A DNA stretch of 62,147 bases from an uncultured Pelagibacteraceae bacterium (GTDB lineage: Bacteria > Pseudomonadota > Alphaproteobacteria > Pelagibacterales > Pelagibacteraceae), in contig CACPDA010000003.1 in NCBI GenBank assembly GCA_902632515.1, positions 1 through 62,147 on the forward strand. Reading direction: 5' to 3'. This document shows positions 16,570 through 25,888 of the stretch, piece by piece (within the stretch, counting starts at the first letter, position 1; each line of letters starts with the position of its first letter). The notes under the pieces are model-generated. The model did no database searches. It saw only the letters and a list, made by a program, of their open reading frames with translations, and was not told the origin of the DNA. The translations under genes were made by a program, and so were the position numbers.

Positions 16570-17517
16570 ATGCGAAAAATAATATCATTGGTATCTGCAA
16601 TGATTATTTCAGTGGTAAGTTTTGCTGGAATATCAAACGCAGCAGATAGTAAAAAGCCCATCGTAATCCCAACTCATAACTGGTCAAGCCAAATTGTAAT
16701 GGCTTACGTTATTGGTGGAATAATGGAAGACATGGGAAATAATGTTAAATATGTTAATGCTGACTCACAAGCAGTTTACGAGTCAATTAGAATTGGCGAC
16801 GTAACTTTATCACACGAAGTGTGGGAATCTGCTTTTGGTAAATCTTTCACAACTGCATTGGATAAAGGTGGATTGCTTGATTGGGGTGACCATGAAGCAA
16901 GAACGCTTGAAGATATGGGATATCCAAATTGGGTTGCTGAAAAAGGATTATGTCCTGGATTACCAGATTGGACTGCTTTAAAAAATCCTGACTGTGCTAA
17001 AAACTTTACAACTCCTGACTCTCCAGATGGAAAAGGAAGAATGTTGGAAGGACCACAAACTTGGCATGGTGATTTAATTCCACAAAGAGTTGACGCTTTA
17101 GGTTTAGGTGATCTTTGGTGGGTTAAATTTGCTGGAAGTGCCGATGCACTTTGGGCAGAGTTAGCAGCAGCTGAAAAAGAAGGAAGAGGAACAATCATCT
17201 TTAACTGGACACCAAACTTTACAGATGGTGCTGGTTTTACATTTATAGACTTTCCTCCATACACAGCAGGTTGCAGACCTGAAGATGGTGGAGATGGAAA
17301 ATGTGGTTCGCCAGATGGTTATTTGAAAAAAGCAGTTAATGCTGATTTTCCAAAAACTCATCCAAAAGCAGCAGCTATGTTCAAAAAACTTTCTTTCACA
17401 ACAAGTCAAATTGGTGCAATGGCAGCTTTAGTTGACGTTGACAAAATGACTCACGAAGATGCTGCAAAAGCATGGTTGAAAAAGAATAAGAAAGTTTGGA
17501 AAGCTTTTACTAAATAA
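16570..17517 (+). CDS. tmoX: TMAO/glycine betaine ABC transporter, periplasmic binding protein
   Basis: The 315-residue OpuAC-type binding protein carries a Sec signal peptide (hydrophobic core in residues 6-22, probable cleavage after SNA). Mature motifs are HNWSSQIVMAYVIGGIMEDMG near the N-terminus, SHEVWESAFG, and TIIFNWTPNFT. Trp residues in these segments would form the aromatic cage for the trimethylammonium group. Cys residues in CPGLPDWTALKNPDC could form a disulfide. It is isolated transcriptionally by its own promoter and a strong terminator, consistent with high abundance in the periplasm. The partner ATPase and permease lie 1.6 kb downstream. Confidence 0.92.
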   Translation: MRKIISLVSAMIISVVSFAGISNAADSKKPIVIPTHNWSSQIVMAYVIGGIMEDMGNNVKYVNADSQAVYESIRIGDVTLSHEVWESAFGKSFTTALDKGGLLDWGDHEARTLEDMGYPNWVAEKGLCPGLPDWTALKNPDCAKNFTTPDSPDGKGRMLEGPQTWHGDLIPQRVDALGLGDLWWVKFAGSADALWAELAAAEKEGRGTIIFNWTPNFTDGAGFTFIDFPPYTAGCRPEDGGDGKCGSPDGYLKKAVNADFPKTHPKAAAMFKKLSFTTSQIGAMAALVDVDKMTHEDAAKAWLKKNKKVWKAFTK

Positions 17518-17540
17518 GGTTAAAAGCTATTAAATCTTTA

Positions 17541-17576
17541 AATCTCTCCCAACAATGTTGGGGGAGATTTTTTTTT
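17541..17576 (+). terminator. Strong rho-independent terminator after tmoX
   Basis: AATCTCTCCCAAC (17541-17553) pairs with GTTGGGGGAGATT (17557-17569), 13 bp with one T-G pair and loop AAT, followed by seven T (17570-17576). It should release most tmoX transcripts before the downstream genes. Confidence 0.93.
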
Positions 17577-17589
17577 AAGGAAAAATTTA

Positions 17590-18051
17590 ATGATTAGATA
17601 TTTTTTAAGTATATTCTTTAGTTTATTATTTTTTAATCAAACTTTAGCAAAAGATGTGAGTATTAATGAAAATATTGATCTTAAGTTTGTCTGTGATTTA
17701 GATAAAAAAATAATTAAAAATTCAGAATATAATTATCAAACTTTTTTAGCTAAAGATTTGAATGAAAAGGGTTTGGATGAATTTGAAATACAGTCAAAAA
17801 AACCAGAGACACTTTTAATTAAAGGATTGTCACTGTTTCTTTCAGAGTCGGCAAAATTAAATGTAAAAGTTGTGAATAAAGATGTAGTTTTATTTAAGTC
17901 GATTGATCAAGAAAAAAATTATTCAGAGTCAGGCATAATTACCAGAAAAACAGGAGAATTAATTCATGAAATTACAAGAAATATAAAAAGTGAAAATGCA
18001 GAAAAATATATTTCAATATATTTATGCACTAAACATGACCAAAAAGTCTAA
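17590..18051 (+). CDS. Secreted protein of unknown function
   Basis: The 153-residue protein begins with a signal peptide: hydrophobic residues 2-18 followed by NQTLAKD, so cleavage after LAK or TLA. The mature part is charged and lysine-rich without cysteine pairs or a recognised domain (one Cys near residue 36 and one near 148 could form a disulfide). It starts 14 bases after the tmoX terminator, within a set of three small envelope genes that separate the binding-protein gene from the transporter ATPase and permease genes. No function can be assigned. Confidence 0.7.
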   Translation: MIRYFLSIFFSLLFFNQTLAKDVSINENIDLKFVCDLDKKIIKNSEYNYQTFLAKDLNEKGLDEFEIQSKKPETLLIKGLSLFLSESAKLNVKVVNKDVVLFKSIDQEKNYSESGIITRKTGELIHEITRNIKSENAEKYISIYLCTKHDQKV

Positions 18052-18085
18052 TTTTTTTTTAGAAAATTTTGTGTAAAGTGTTGTT

Positions 18086-18463
18086 ATGAAAAAATACCTT
18101 CTTAGCATAATTTTAAGTTTGCTCATTTCATCAGTTGCATTAGCACGAAGCACTGGTTGCAAAGAAGGAAATTGTGAAAATGGTTTTGGTAAATGGGTTT
18201 ATACAGATAAAACTACTTATGAAGGTGAATGGGTAGGAACAAAAAAAAATGGTCAAGGAGTTGAAACTTGGCCAAACGGATACATCTACAAGGGTGAGTT
18301 TAAAAACAGTGAATGGAGTGGAGTAGGTGTTTTAACTTTTCCTGATGGCTCAACTTATGAAGGTGAATGGGCAAAAGGATTTATGAATGGAACAGGAACT
18401 TTTACCTCATCAGATGGAACACAGAAATCAGGCACATGGAAAAATGGAAAGCTACAAGAATAA
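18086..18463 (+). CDS. Exported MORN-repeat protein
   Basis: The 125-residue protein has a signal peptide (cleavage after VALA, about residue 20) and about four MORN repeats: GFGKWVYTDKTTYEGEW, NGQGVETWPNGYIYKGEF, GVGVLTFPDGSTYEGEW and GTGTFTSSDGTQKSGTW. MORN repeats form beta-hairpin ladders that bind lipids or proteins in various systems; in bacterial envelopes their role is mostly unknown. A CKEGNC pair precedes the repeats and may form a disulfide. Its stop overlaps the start of the next gene by one base, so the two products are probably made together. Confidence 0.85.
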   Translation: MKKYLLSIILSLLISSVALARSTGCKEGNCENGFGKWVYTDKTTYEGEWVGTKKNGQGVETWPNGYIYKGEFKNSEWSGVGVLTFPDGSTYEGEWAKGFMNGTGTFTSSDGTQKSGTWKNGKLQE

Positions 18464-19014
18464 TGTCAAAAGAAAATTATTTAAATAAGATTAAAGATTT
18501 ACCAGAAACTGTAAAACAATTTGGAGGTTTGGTGCTAATAGTTTTAATTATATTTTTTTCATTTTCTGTTTTAAATATTATGTTTGGTGGTGGTGATGAG
18601 CTTGTAAGAAAAATGAAATTGGAAGAAGAAAGAATCGCGGAAGAAAAAAAATTAAGTGAATTAATATCTAAGTTACCTTCAGGAATATTAGTAACTTTTG
18701 ACGGTACCGATCATTATAAATTAACAGATGAAGTATATGAACAAGTTTGTAAAGCAACAAAACTCATTCCTCAAAGAGCAATTATGGGTGCAAATTTTTT
18801 AAATTTTAGAGCACACGAAATCTATACAATTAATGGGAATAAAATCGATGAAACTTTTGTTAAGTGGGATGAAGAGAAAAATAAATGTTATGCAGGTTTT
18901 ACAGTAAGTGGAGATAATGTTGGAGTTAATGAGTCAATATCTGTTAGTGGGGAAGCATTAAGTTTTTTAAGTACAGGAATTGATACTAGGGTTTACTATA
19001 TTAAAAATTTTTAA
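18463..19014 (+). CDS. Single-pass membrane protein of unknown function
   Basis: The chosen start ATG (18463) overlaps the MORN gene stop (TAATG); a longer frame exists upstream but lies inside the MORN gene. The 183-residue product has a short cytoplasmic N-terminus, one transmembrane helix (LVLIVLIIFFSFSVLNIMF, about residues 20-38), an acidic/basic coiled segment (ELVRKMKLEEERIAEEKKLSELISKL) and a globular domain of about 110 residues with three cysteines or fewer. No family recognised. Together with the MORN protein and the secreted protein before it, it may be part of a small envelope complex. Confidence 0.7.
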   Translation: MSKENYLNKIKDLPETVKQFGGLVLIVLIIFFSFSVLNIMFGGGDELVRKMKLEEERIAEEKKLSELISKLPSGILVTFDGTDHYKLTDEVYEQVCKATKLIPQRAIMGANFLNFRAHEIYTINGNKIDETFVKWDEEKNKCYAGFTVSGDNVGVNESISVSGEALSFLSTGIDTRVYYIKNF

Positions 19015-19080
19015 GGAGGAAAAACATTAATATTATGGATTTAACTTTATCTTAATTTCATATAACTTAATTAGAAATCT

Positions 19081-20109
19081 ATGTCTGAACCAGTAATCAA
19101 ATGTGAAAATGTTTATAAAATCTTCGGAGCAAATGCTGAAAAGATGCTTAAAGATTCAAATGGCAATGTTGATGCTAAAACCTTTCAAGAAAATGGATGT
19201 ATTGTAGGAGTTAATAATGCCTCATTTGAAGTTTCTAAAGGAGAGATGCTGGTTGTTATGGGTTTGTCTGGTTCGGGAAAATCAACTTTATTACGATGTA
19301 TTTCTAGATTAACAGATGCAACAGGCGGAAAAATTTTTATAGAAGGCCAAGATTTATTACAATTAAACAACAAAGACCTCATTGATCTAAGAAGAAATAA
19401 AATGGGGATGGTTTTTCAAAGTTTTGCTTTGCTTCCACACAAAACTGTAATTGAAAATATAGCTTTTCCACTTCAAATAAAAGGTGTCAAAACTGAGGAT
19501 AGCATAAATAAAGCAATGGACATGGTTAAGTTGGTTGGACTTGATGGCAGAGAAAATTATTTTCCACGAGAGTTATCAGGAGGACAACAACAAAGAGTAG
19601 GAATTGCAAGATCATTAGCTGTAGAACCGGATATATGGTTTTTAGATGAACCTTTTTCTGCTTTAGATCCATTAATTAGAAAAGAAATGCAAGATGAGTT
19701 TTTAAGACTTCAGGAAAAATTACAAAAAACAATCATGTTTATTACTCATGATTTTGATGAGGCTTTGAAACTTGCTGATCGTATTGCAATTATGAAAGAT
19801 GGTATAATTGAGCAATTAGATACTCCAGCTAATATTGTATTAAATCCAGCAACTGAATATGTAAGAAAGTTTACTGAGGAAGTACCTAGAGAAAAAGTAT
19901 TATTAATTGAAGATGTAATGGATTCATCTAAAGAAAACCTTGGTGATTTAAAAGTTTCAAAAGATGAAATTATAGAAAATGTTGCTGAAAAAATTCTTAC
20001 CCAAGAAAAAACAGTTGCGGTAATAGATAAAGATAAAAATATTATTGGCTCTATTAACCCAACTAAAATAATCAATACAGTTTTTGGAGGAGGAAAAAAT
20101 AACAATTAA
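19081..20109 (+). CDS. tmoW: TMAO/glycine betaine ABC transporter, ATPase
   Basis: The 342-residue ATPase is of the ProV/OpuAA type: Walker A GLSGSGKST (61-69), Q-loop VFQSFALLPH, signature ELSGGQQQRVGIARSLA, Walker B DIWFLDEP and H-loop FITHDFDEA. A C-terminal region after residue 270 resembles a reduced CBS domain, which in relatives senses ionic strength. It energises uptake together with TmoV and TmoX. The gene is 2 bases from the permease start. It follows a 66-base gap after the membrane-protein gene, where a Shine-Dalgarno-like AAGGAGG (19012-19018) is too far upstream to serve this start. Confidence 0.93.
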   Translation: MSEPVIKCENVYKIFGANAEKMLKDSNGNVDAKTFQENGCIVGVNNASFEVSKGEMLVVMGLSGSGKSTLLRCISRLTDATGGKIFIEGQDLLQLNNKDLIDLRRNKMGMVFQSFALLPHKTVIENIAFPLQIKGVKTEDSINKAMDMVKLVGLDGRENYFPRELSGGQQQRVGIARSLAVEPDIWFLDEPFSALDPLIRKEMQDEFLRLQEKLQKTIMFITHDFDEALKLADRIAIMKDGIIEQLDTPANIVLNPATEYVRKFTEEVPREKVLLIEDVMDSSKENLGDLKVSKDEIIENVAEKILTQEKTVAVIDKDKNIIGSINPTKIINTVFGGGKNNN

Positions 20110-20111
20110 TT

Positions 20112-22265
20112 ATGGAACTTTTAAAGAAATATCCAAAAACATTTCAATGGTTATTTTTGTTAGTTGTATTTTTTGCTTTATGTTTTGCAATTGAAGTCCC
20201 TGAAACATATAAATTTATCCGAGGTCAAGCAGAATTCGTAAAAGATCCTAATCAGAGTAGTTATGTATTTTTGGGTAAAGAAGTAAGATACTATGCTTTT
20301 GATGTTTTTTGGAGATTGCCTCCATTACTTGGATGGTTACCTATTTGGATAAACGATTCTTTATTTTTTTTAATGAACGAATGGATGCCTATTGAAGTTT
20401 GGAATGAAGATACACAAGAATTTAAAAGTCGTCCGATAGTTTTACAAATAAGTAGAAATTTAACAGCATTCATGACTTTTTTAATAGAGTTGATAAGAGA
20501 AATTTTACTAGGTGGTCTTGAAACAATTGTAGCTTTTACAAGTTGGGATTGGATAGACAAAAACCCTTGGGCAGAATTACCTGGTTTGCCTTGGACTATT
20601 GTAGCAGCAGGTGCAGCTTTACTTTCTTATAAACTTAGCGGAAAAGGTTTAGCTTTATTTGCAGGTTTAACCATGATTTACATCTCTCTTTTTGGTCAGT
20701 GGAAACCCTCAATGCAAACTCTTTCATTCATATTAGTTGCAGCACCACTGTCATTTATTTTTGGCCTAGGCTTAGGAATAGCAGCATTTAAAAGCAAACG
20801 TGTTGAAAAAGCCTTATATCCAATATTATTAGTAATGCAGACGATGCCTCAATACGCAGTATTAGTTCCTGCGTTAGTTCTTTTTGGTGTTGGTGACCAT
20901 GCTGCAGTAATCATAACTATGGTTGTGGCTATTCCACCTATGATATTGTTAACTATTTTAGGTTTGAGAGCTGTACCACCAGAAGTTATTGAAGCTGGCA
21001 GAATGAGTGGATGTAATAATTTTCAATTAATGTTTAAAGTATTAATTCCAACCGCTAGAAGAGATATTTTAATTGGAGTAAACCAAGTCATCATGGTGTG
21101 TTTTTCAATGGCAGTTATTTCAGCTTTTATTGGTGCAAAAGGTTTAGGATTTAATTTATTATTAGCATTAAACCAATTAAACATTGGATTAGCCCTAGAG
21201 GCAGGCTTATGTATTAGCTTAATTGCAATTTTATTAGATAAGATGTCATTAGCTTGGGCTAATAAACAAGAAGATTATTTTGGTAACCTAACATTCTTTC
21301 AAAGAAATAAAAATTTACTATTTTTCGCTGCAACAGTAGTGATAGGAATAATACTTGCTTATGTTGGAACATTTTTATTTAAAGGCACATTCAATTATTT
21401 GTTTGAGATTCCACACAACAAAGGAATATCAACTGCTGATTTTTGGAATAAAGGTGTTGATTGGATTTTTGATACTTTCTTCGTATATATCAAAGCATTT
21501 AACACCTGGTTAATTAAAGAGGTGCTTCAACCAATGAGAGCGCTGTATTTAAGGATGCCAGCAATTGCTACAATAGTTTTAGTTGTTGGTGCAGGATATT
21601 TAATTGGAGGTTTACGTTCTGCCCTAGTGGTTTGTGCTTTAACTTTATTTATCGCATTTAGTCCTTGGTGGGATAGGGCTTTAGTTACAGCATATATGGC
21701 AACCTTTGGAGTAATTGTTTCTTGTATTATCGGATTTACTGTTGGAACTTTGTGTTTTCAAAATAAACATTCAGCCAATTTTATGTTGGGCGTATGTGAT
21801 ATTTTTCAAACATTCCCATCATTTGTATATTTGATACCTGTAATGATGTTATTTGGTATAACTGATACATCCGTATTAATCGCAGTAATAGTCTACGCAA
21901 CTATACCTGCAACCAGATATACAATAGAAGGACTTAGAAGTGTTCCAGCAGGTTTACATGATGCAGCGACCATGTCGGGTGTAAATAAATTTCAAAGATT
22001 AACAAAAATAGAATTTCCTTTAGCATTCCCGCATATGATGCTTGGTATTAATCAAACAATTGTATTTGCTTTATTTATGGTAATCATTGGAGCATTCATT
22101 GGAACCGAAGATTTAGGTCAATATATTTTAAAAGCATTATCAGATAAAAAAGGTGCAGGTATTGGATTAACACTTGGTATATGTGTAGCTTTTATAGCTT
22201 TGATATTTGATAATTTAATTAGAGCTTACGTTCAAAAAAGAAAAAAACATCTAGGTATTGATTAA
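20112..22265 (+). CDS. tmoV: TMAO/glycine betaine ABC transporter, fused double permease
   Basis: The 717-residue protein contains two ProW/OpuAB-type permease domains in one chain. The first EAA-type loop is EAGRMSGCNNFQLMFKVLIP (about residues 295-314) and the second is DAATMSGVNKFQRLTKIEFP (about 617-636). A hydrophobic central part with a large periplasmic loop joins them. A single chain can thus form the whole membrane channel. This layout is known for SAR11-type osmolyte transporters. Gene order ATPase-permease with a 2-base gap indicates co-translation. It converges on tmm with a 7-base gap. Confidence 0.93.
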   Translation: MELLKKYPKTFQWLFLLVVFFALCFAIEVPETYKFIRGQAEFVKDPNQSSYVFLGKEVRYYAFDVFWRLPPLLGWLPIWINDSLFFLMNEWMPIEVWNEDTQEFKSRPIVLQISRNLTAFMTFLIELIREILLGGLETIVAFTSWDWIDKNPWAELPGLPWTIVAAGAALLSYKLSGKGLALFAGLTMIYISLFGQWKPSMQTLSFILVAAPLSFIFGLGLGIAAFKSKRVEKALYPILLVMQTMPQYAVLVPALVLFGVGDHAAVIITMVVAIPPMILLTILGLRAVPPEVIEAGRMSGCNNFQLMFKVLIPTARRDILIGVNQVIMVCFSMAVISAFIGAKGLGFNLLLALNQLNIGLALEAGLCISLIAILLDKMSLAWANKQEDYFGNLTFFQRNKNLLFFAATVVIGIILAYVGTFLFKGTFNYLFEIPHNKGISTADFWNKGVDWIFDTFFVYIKAFNTWLIKEVLQPMRALYLRMPAIATIVLVVGAGYLIGGLRSALVVCALTLFIAFSPWWDRALVTAYMATFGVIVSCIIGFTVGTLCFQNKHSANFMLGVCDIFQTFPSFVYLIPVMMLFGITDTSVLIAVIVYATIPATRYTIEGLRSVPAGLHDAATMSGVNKFQRLTKIEFPLAFPHMMLGINQTIVFALFMVIIGAFIGTEDLGQYILKALSDKKGAGIGLTLGICVAFIALIFDNLIRAYVQKRKKHLGID

Positions 22266-22272
22266 TTCTAAT

Positions 22273-23604
22273 TTATTTATCTAAAAAAGTTTTTAATGAG
22301 TCATCCATAGCAGTTGCCCATGGAGTATGGTGAATTGGTGCAACAGAACCCGTTACAGGTGAAGAAAAAGATTTGTTTCTATAAGTTAATATATCCTCTA
22401 CTTTATGATGTTCCCATTCTTTAAAATGTTTTCTAATTAATTCAAAATCAATTTTAGGATAATCTGACATTTCATGAAGCTCTTTCGTATATTCAGTTTG
22501 AAAATCAATCATTTGATCTGGATTTTCTAATTTTTCTTCCATTGCAACCCATTTATTAATATCACTTTCGATTTCTTTATCATTTGGAATTTTAATCTTA
22601 TTCATTATCACATCTCTTGCGTACCAAGCCTGACAGTCAAACATATTAAATGTATGAAACTGATCTTGCATGCCAAGATATAAAAGTTTGTGATTACCTT
22701 GCCAAACAACTCCTTTATATAGTTTTGGTGGATAAAGTCTGTTTCTAGTTTTTAATTGTAAACTTTCTTCTAAAAAAGGAAAATGGTGAAGATAACCGGT
22801 ACATAAAATTACAACATCAGCTTCTTGTTCTGTACCATCTTTAAAAATTGCTTTTTTTCCCTCTAATCTATCTAGATAATGAACTTCTTTCATTCCCTTC
22901 GGCCATTTAAATCCCATTGGATTATGTCTGTATCCAATAGTCACGCTTTTTGCTCCATATTTATTACATTGAAGTGCTACATCTTCAGCAGAATAGCTAC
23001 TTCCTAAAACAATTACATTTTTATTTCTAAATTCCTCTGCATCTCTAAAATCATGGGAATGCATAATTCTTCCAGGAAAAGAATTCATTCCCTCATATTC
23101 AGGGATGAATGGAACTGAAAAATGCCCAGTGGATACTACTACAAAATCAAAATTATCTTTAAATACTTTATCGTTAATTTTATCTTGATAACTAACTTCG
23201 AATTTATCATTCTTATAAATTGTGTTTACAACTCTAGTGTTAAATTTGATTTTACTTTTTAATTTTCCTTTGCTTACTCTACCAATAATGTAGTCATACA
23301 AAACTGCCCTAGGCGGAAAAGATGGAATAGGTTTTCCAAAATGTTCATCAAATGAATAATCTGCAAATTCTAAACATTCTTTAGGTCCATTGGACCATAG
23401 ATATCTGTACATACTGTTATGCACCGGATCTCCATATTGATCAGAACCAGTTCTCCAATTATAGTTCCACAATCCTCCCCAGTCCTCTTGTTTTTCAAAA
23501 CAAACTATTTCAGGGATTTTTTCACCATTTTTTTCTGCTAATTCAAATGCTCTGAGCATAGACAATCCACATGGTCCAGCTCCTATTATTGCTACTTTCG
23601 TCAT
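22273..23604 (-). CDS. tmm: Trimethylamine monooxygenase (flavin-containing)
   Basis: The 443-residue class B flavin monooxygenase has FAD motif GAGPCGLSM (8-16), the FMO signature FPGRIMHSHDF (FxGxxxHxxxF) near residue 175, and a second nucleotide site VLGSSYSAED for NADPH. GGLWNYNWRTG and GDPVHNSMYRYLWSNGPKE are typical of bacterial Tmm. The enzyme oxidises TMA to TMAO with NADPH and oxygen; it can also act on DMS and related amines. TMAO would then be handled by Tdm at 14130-16469. It is convergent with tmoV and transcribed alone from the gap at 23605-23761. Confidence 0.92.
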   Translation of the reverse strand: MTKVAIIGAGPCGLSMLRAFELAEKNGEKIPEIVCFEKQEDWGGLWNYNWRTGSDQYGDPVHNSMYRYLWSNGPKECLEFADYSFDEHFGKPIPSFPPRAVLYDYIIGRVSKGKLKSKIKFNTRVVNTIYKNDKFEVSYQDKINDKVFKDNFDFVVVSTGHFSVPFIPEYEGMNSFPGRIMHSHDFRDAEEFRNKNVIVLGSSYSAEDVALQCNKYGAKSVTIGYRHNPMGFKWPKGMKEVHYLDRLEGKKAIFKDGTEQEADVVILCTGYLHHFPFLEESLQLKTRNRLYPPKLYKGVVWQGNHKLLYLGMQDQFHTFNMFDCQAWYARDVIMNKIKIPNDKEIESDINKWVAMEEKLENPDQMIDFQTEYTKELHEMSDYPKIDFELIRKHFKEWEHHKVEDILTYRNKSFSSPVTGSVAPIHHTPWATAMDDSLKTFLDK

Positions 23605-23761
23605 TAATTTATTAATTTAAAATTTAATAATTTATTTTACTAACAAATTAAGTGAATTTAAAATAAAATATTTGAATATAAGGGAAATTATTAAACATTA
23701 CTTTCTCACGTATGTGTTGTATTTAACATGTAAGTTTTAATAATATTTATAGGCTATAAAA

Positions 23762-24721
23762 ATGAAAAAAGTTTTAGTCATAGGTGGTGGGGCCATGGGA
23801 TCGGCATTCACAGTACCATGTTTAGATAATAATAACAAAGTTACAATTACTGAACCCTATAGTAAAAAATTTATACAGGATTTATCCTCAAAAAATAAAT
23901 TTCATTCAAGTTTAAAAATTAATCTATCAAAAAAATTAAAATTTAAAAAATTTTCTAAAGATTTATTTAAAGAAAAGTTTGATTTGATTGTAATTGCACT
24001 AAGCTTATCAGGTATAGATTTTATTGGTAAAGAATTAGAAATTGCTAGGGTAAAAGCCCCAATTCTTGTTCTTACCAAAGGATTAAAATATGAGAAAAAA
24101 AAAAATAAGGTTTTTACAATTTCTGAAAAGTTAAAAAAAAATTACAATTTAAAAAATATTTCTGTTTTAAAAGGTCCTTGTTTAGCAAAAGAGTTGGCAA
24201 GAAAAAATCAAACAAGTGTAATTATTGCCAATAAGAATTTAAAAATAGCGAAACAGATTGGAAAAATTTTTTCAACTAAATACTATCTAATAGATTTTTC
24301 TACAGATGTCCTAGGTGTTGAGGTTTGCTCTGCAATAAAAAATATATATTCAATGTTGATTGGAGCAGGTCAAAACTTAAATACATCATCGAGTTTATTT
24401 CAAAGGTCAATAAATGAAATGAAATATCTAACAAGATACTTCAATGGAAAAGAATCTACTACACTTGGACTTGCTGGAGTAGGGGACTTGTATGTAAGTG
24501 CAGCAGGTGGAAGAAATAGTAAAATGGGTAGTTATCTGGGAAAGGGATATACATTCAATACTGCAAAAAAAAAATTTATGCCAAATGATACAGTTGAGGG
24601 GGAACAATTAGTAAGAGAGATAGCGCCATTTATATTAAGAAAAATAAATAAAAGTAAAATTCCTTTAATGATTAATTTGATTAGAGCAATATTGAATAAT
24701 AAGAAACTTAAAGTCAGTTAA
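23762..24721 (+). CDS. NAD(P)-dependent glycerol-3-phosphate dehydrogenase-like protein
   Basis: The 319-residue protein follows the GpsA layout: N-terminal Rossmann motif VIGGGAMGSAF (6-16), KGPCLAKELA, EVCSAIKNIYSMLIGAG with the catalytic lysine, and TTLGLAGVGDLYVSAAGGRNSKMG with the phosphate-contacting Arg-Asn pair. GpsA reduces dihydroxyacetone phosphate to sn-glycerol 3-phosphate for phospholipids. It heads a three-gene run with an iron alcohol dehydrogenase and a class I amidotransferase. Whether it is the housekeeping GpsA or a paralogue for another phosphate or keto compound is open. Lysine-rich surface segments are typical for this genome. Confidence 0.75.
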   Translation: MKKVLVIGGGAMGSAFTVPCLDNNNKVTITEPYSKKFIQDLSSKNKFHSSLKINLSKKLKFKKFSKDLFKEKFDLIVIALSLSGIDFIGKELEIARVKAPILVLTKGLKYEKKKNKVFTISEKLKKNYNLKNISVLKGPCLAKELARKNQTSVIIANKNLKIAKQIGKIFSTKYYLIDFSTDVLGVEVCSAIKNIYSMLIGAGQNLNTSSSLFQRSINEMKYLTRYFNGKESTTLGLAGVGDLYVSAAGGRNSKMGSYLGKGYTFNTAKKKFMPNDTVEGEQLVREIAPFILRKINKSKIPLMINLIRAILNNKKLKVS

Positions 24722-24727
24722 AAAAAT

Positions 24728-25888
24728 ATGAAATCTAATTGGAATTACCCAACAACAGTTTGGGTTGGTGAAAATAGAGTAAAAGATTTATCAATTGCGT
24801 GTAACAATTTGGGAATTAAAAAGCCTTTATTTGTTACTGATAAAGATTTAATTAATCTGCCGTTTATTAAGAAGATTATTTCTGAAGTTAAAAAAAAATT
24901 TGAAGAATTAAAATTTTTTTCAAACTTTTCTGGAAATCCAATAGGAGAAAATGTTGATGAGGGTGTTAAAGAGTTTAAAAAAAATGATTGTGATGGAGTA
25001 ATTGCGATTGGGGGAGGAAGTGCACTTGATGTAGGAAAGTCCATTGCATTTATGTCTGCACAAAATAGACCTATCTGGGATTTTGAAGATGTTGGTGATC
25101 ATTGGAAAAGAGCAAATGATAAAAATATTGCACCCATAATTGCTATTCCAACAACAGCTGGAACAGGATCTGAAACAGGTCGAGCATCAGCTATCATTAA
25201 TAAAAAAACAGGTATTAAAAAAATTATATTTCATCCAAAAATATTACCCTCAATTGTAATTTTAGATCCAAAGTTAACCTTAGAGCTTTCTCCAAGACTA
25301 ACAGCAGCAACTGGCATGGATGCTCTAGCTCATAATCTAGAAGCATTTTGTGCACCAAACTTTCACCCTATGGCAGAAGGTATTGCGCTTGAAGGAATGA
25401 AGTTGATTAAGAAATCACTAGTAGTTGCGTTTAAAGATGGGGGAAATATTGAGGCAAGACAAAATTTATTAGCAGCTTCATCAATGGGTTCAACAGCTTT
25501 TCAAAAAGGATTAGGTGCCATTCATTCATTGAGCCATCCAGTAAATGCCCAATATAATATTCATCACGGATTATCTAATGCAATTTTTATGCCATATGTT
25601 TTAACATTTAACAAAGACTCTATAGAAAAAAAAATAATTTCAATATGTGATTACTTAGGTTTAAATAAAAAATTTGATAGCTTTTTAGAATGGATTTTAG
25701 AGTTAAGAAAAGATCTGGCAATTCCTCATAAACTCTCGGATGTTATGGATTGTTCAAAAATAAATTTAGATGAATTATCTTTAATGGCATACGAAGATCC
25801 ATCAACAAGTGGAAATCCAAGAAAAATTGATAAAAAGGATTTAAAGATTATGTATGAGCACAGCATTACAGGAGATTTATTTAAATGA
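24728..25888 (+). CDS. Iron-containing alcohol dehydrogenase
   Basis: The 386-residue group III alcohol dehydrogenase has GGGSALDVGKSIAF for NAD(P) binding (about residues 97-110), PTTAGTGSE, and metal ligands in ATGMDALAHNLEAF (Asp, His) and SLSHPVNAQYNIHHGLSN (two His). Substrates in the family range from alcohols and diols to lactaldehyde and methanol. It lies 6 bases after the GpsA-like gene and its end overlaps the amidotransferase start by 4 nt. The shared transcript points to a small pathway for a hydroxy or aldehyde compound; the substrate cannot be read from sequence. Confidence 0.88.
   Translation: MKSNWNYPTTVWVGENRVKDLSIACNNLGIKKPLFVTDKDLINLPFIKKIISEVKKKFEELKFFSNFSGNPIGENVDEGVKEFKKNDCDGVIAIGGGSALDVGKSIAFMSAQNRPIWDFEDVGDHWKRANDKNIAPIIAIPTTAGTGSETGRASAIINKKTGIKKIIFHPKILPSIVILDPKLTLELSPRLTAATGMDALAHNLEAFCAPNFHPMAEGIALEGMKLIKKSLVVAFKDGGNIEARQNLLAASSMGSTAFQKGLGAIHSLSHPVNAQYNIHHGLSNAIFMPYVLTFNKDSIEKKIISICDYLGLNKKFDSFLEWILELRKDLAIPHKLSDVMDCSKINLDELSLMAYEDPSTSGNPRKIDKKDLKIMYEHSITGDLFK

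Noticed and set aside
16776..17264. A 162-codon open frame on the minus strand inside tmoX
   Set aside because: It is antisense to a clear binding-protein gene and its composition follows the complement of that gene; no domain or start signal is seen.
18367..18462. Upstream extension of the membrane-protein gene into the MORN gene
   Set aside because: The TAATG junction at 18463 gives a natural start, and the extension encodes an unlikely Trp/Arg-rich segment in the MORN frame's shadow.
23605..23761. Possible riboswitch in the tmm upstream gap
   Set aside because: The region is AT-rich with no stable stem or conserved core motif; only ordinary promoter-like sequence is possible.
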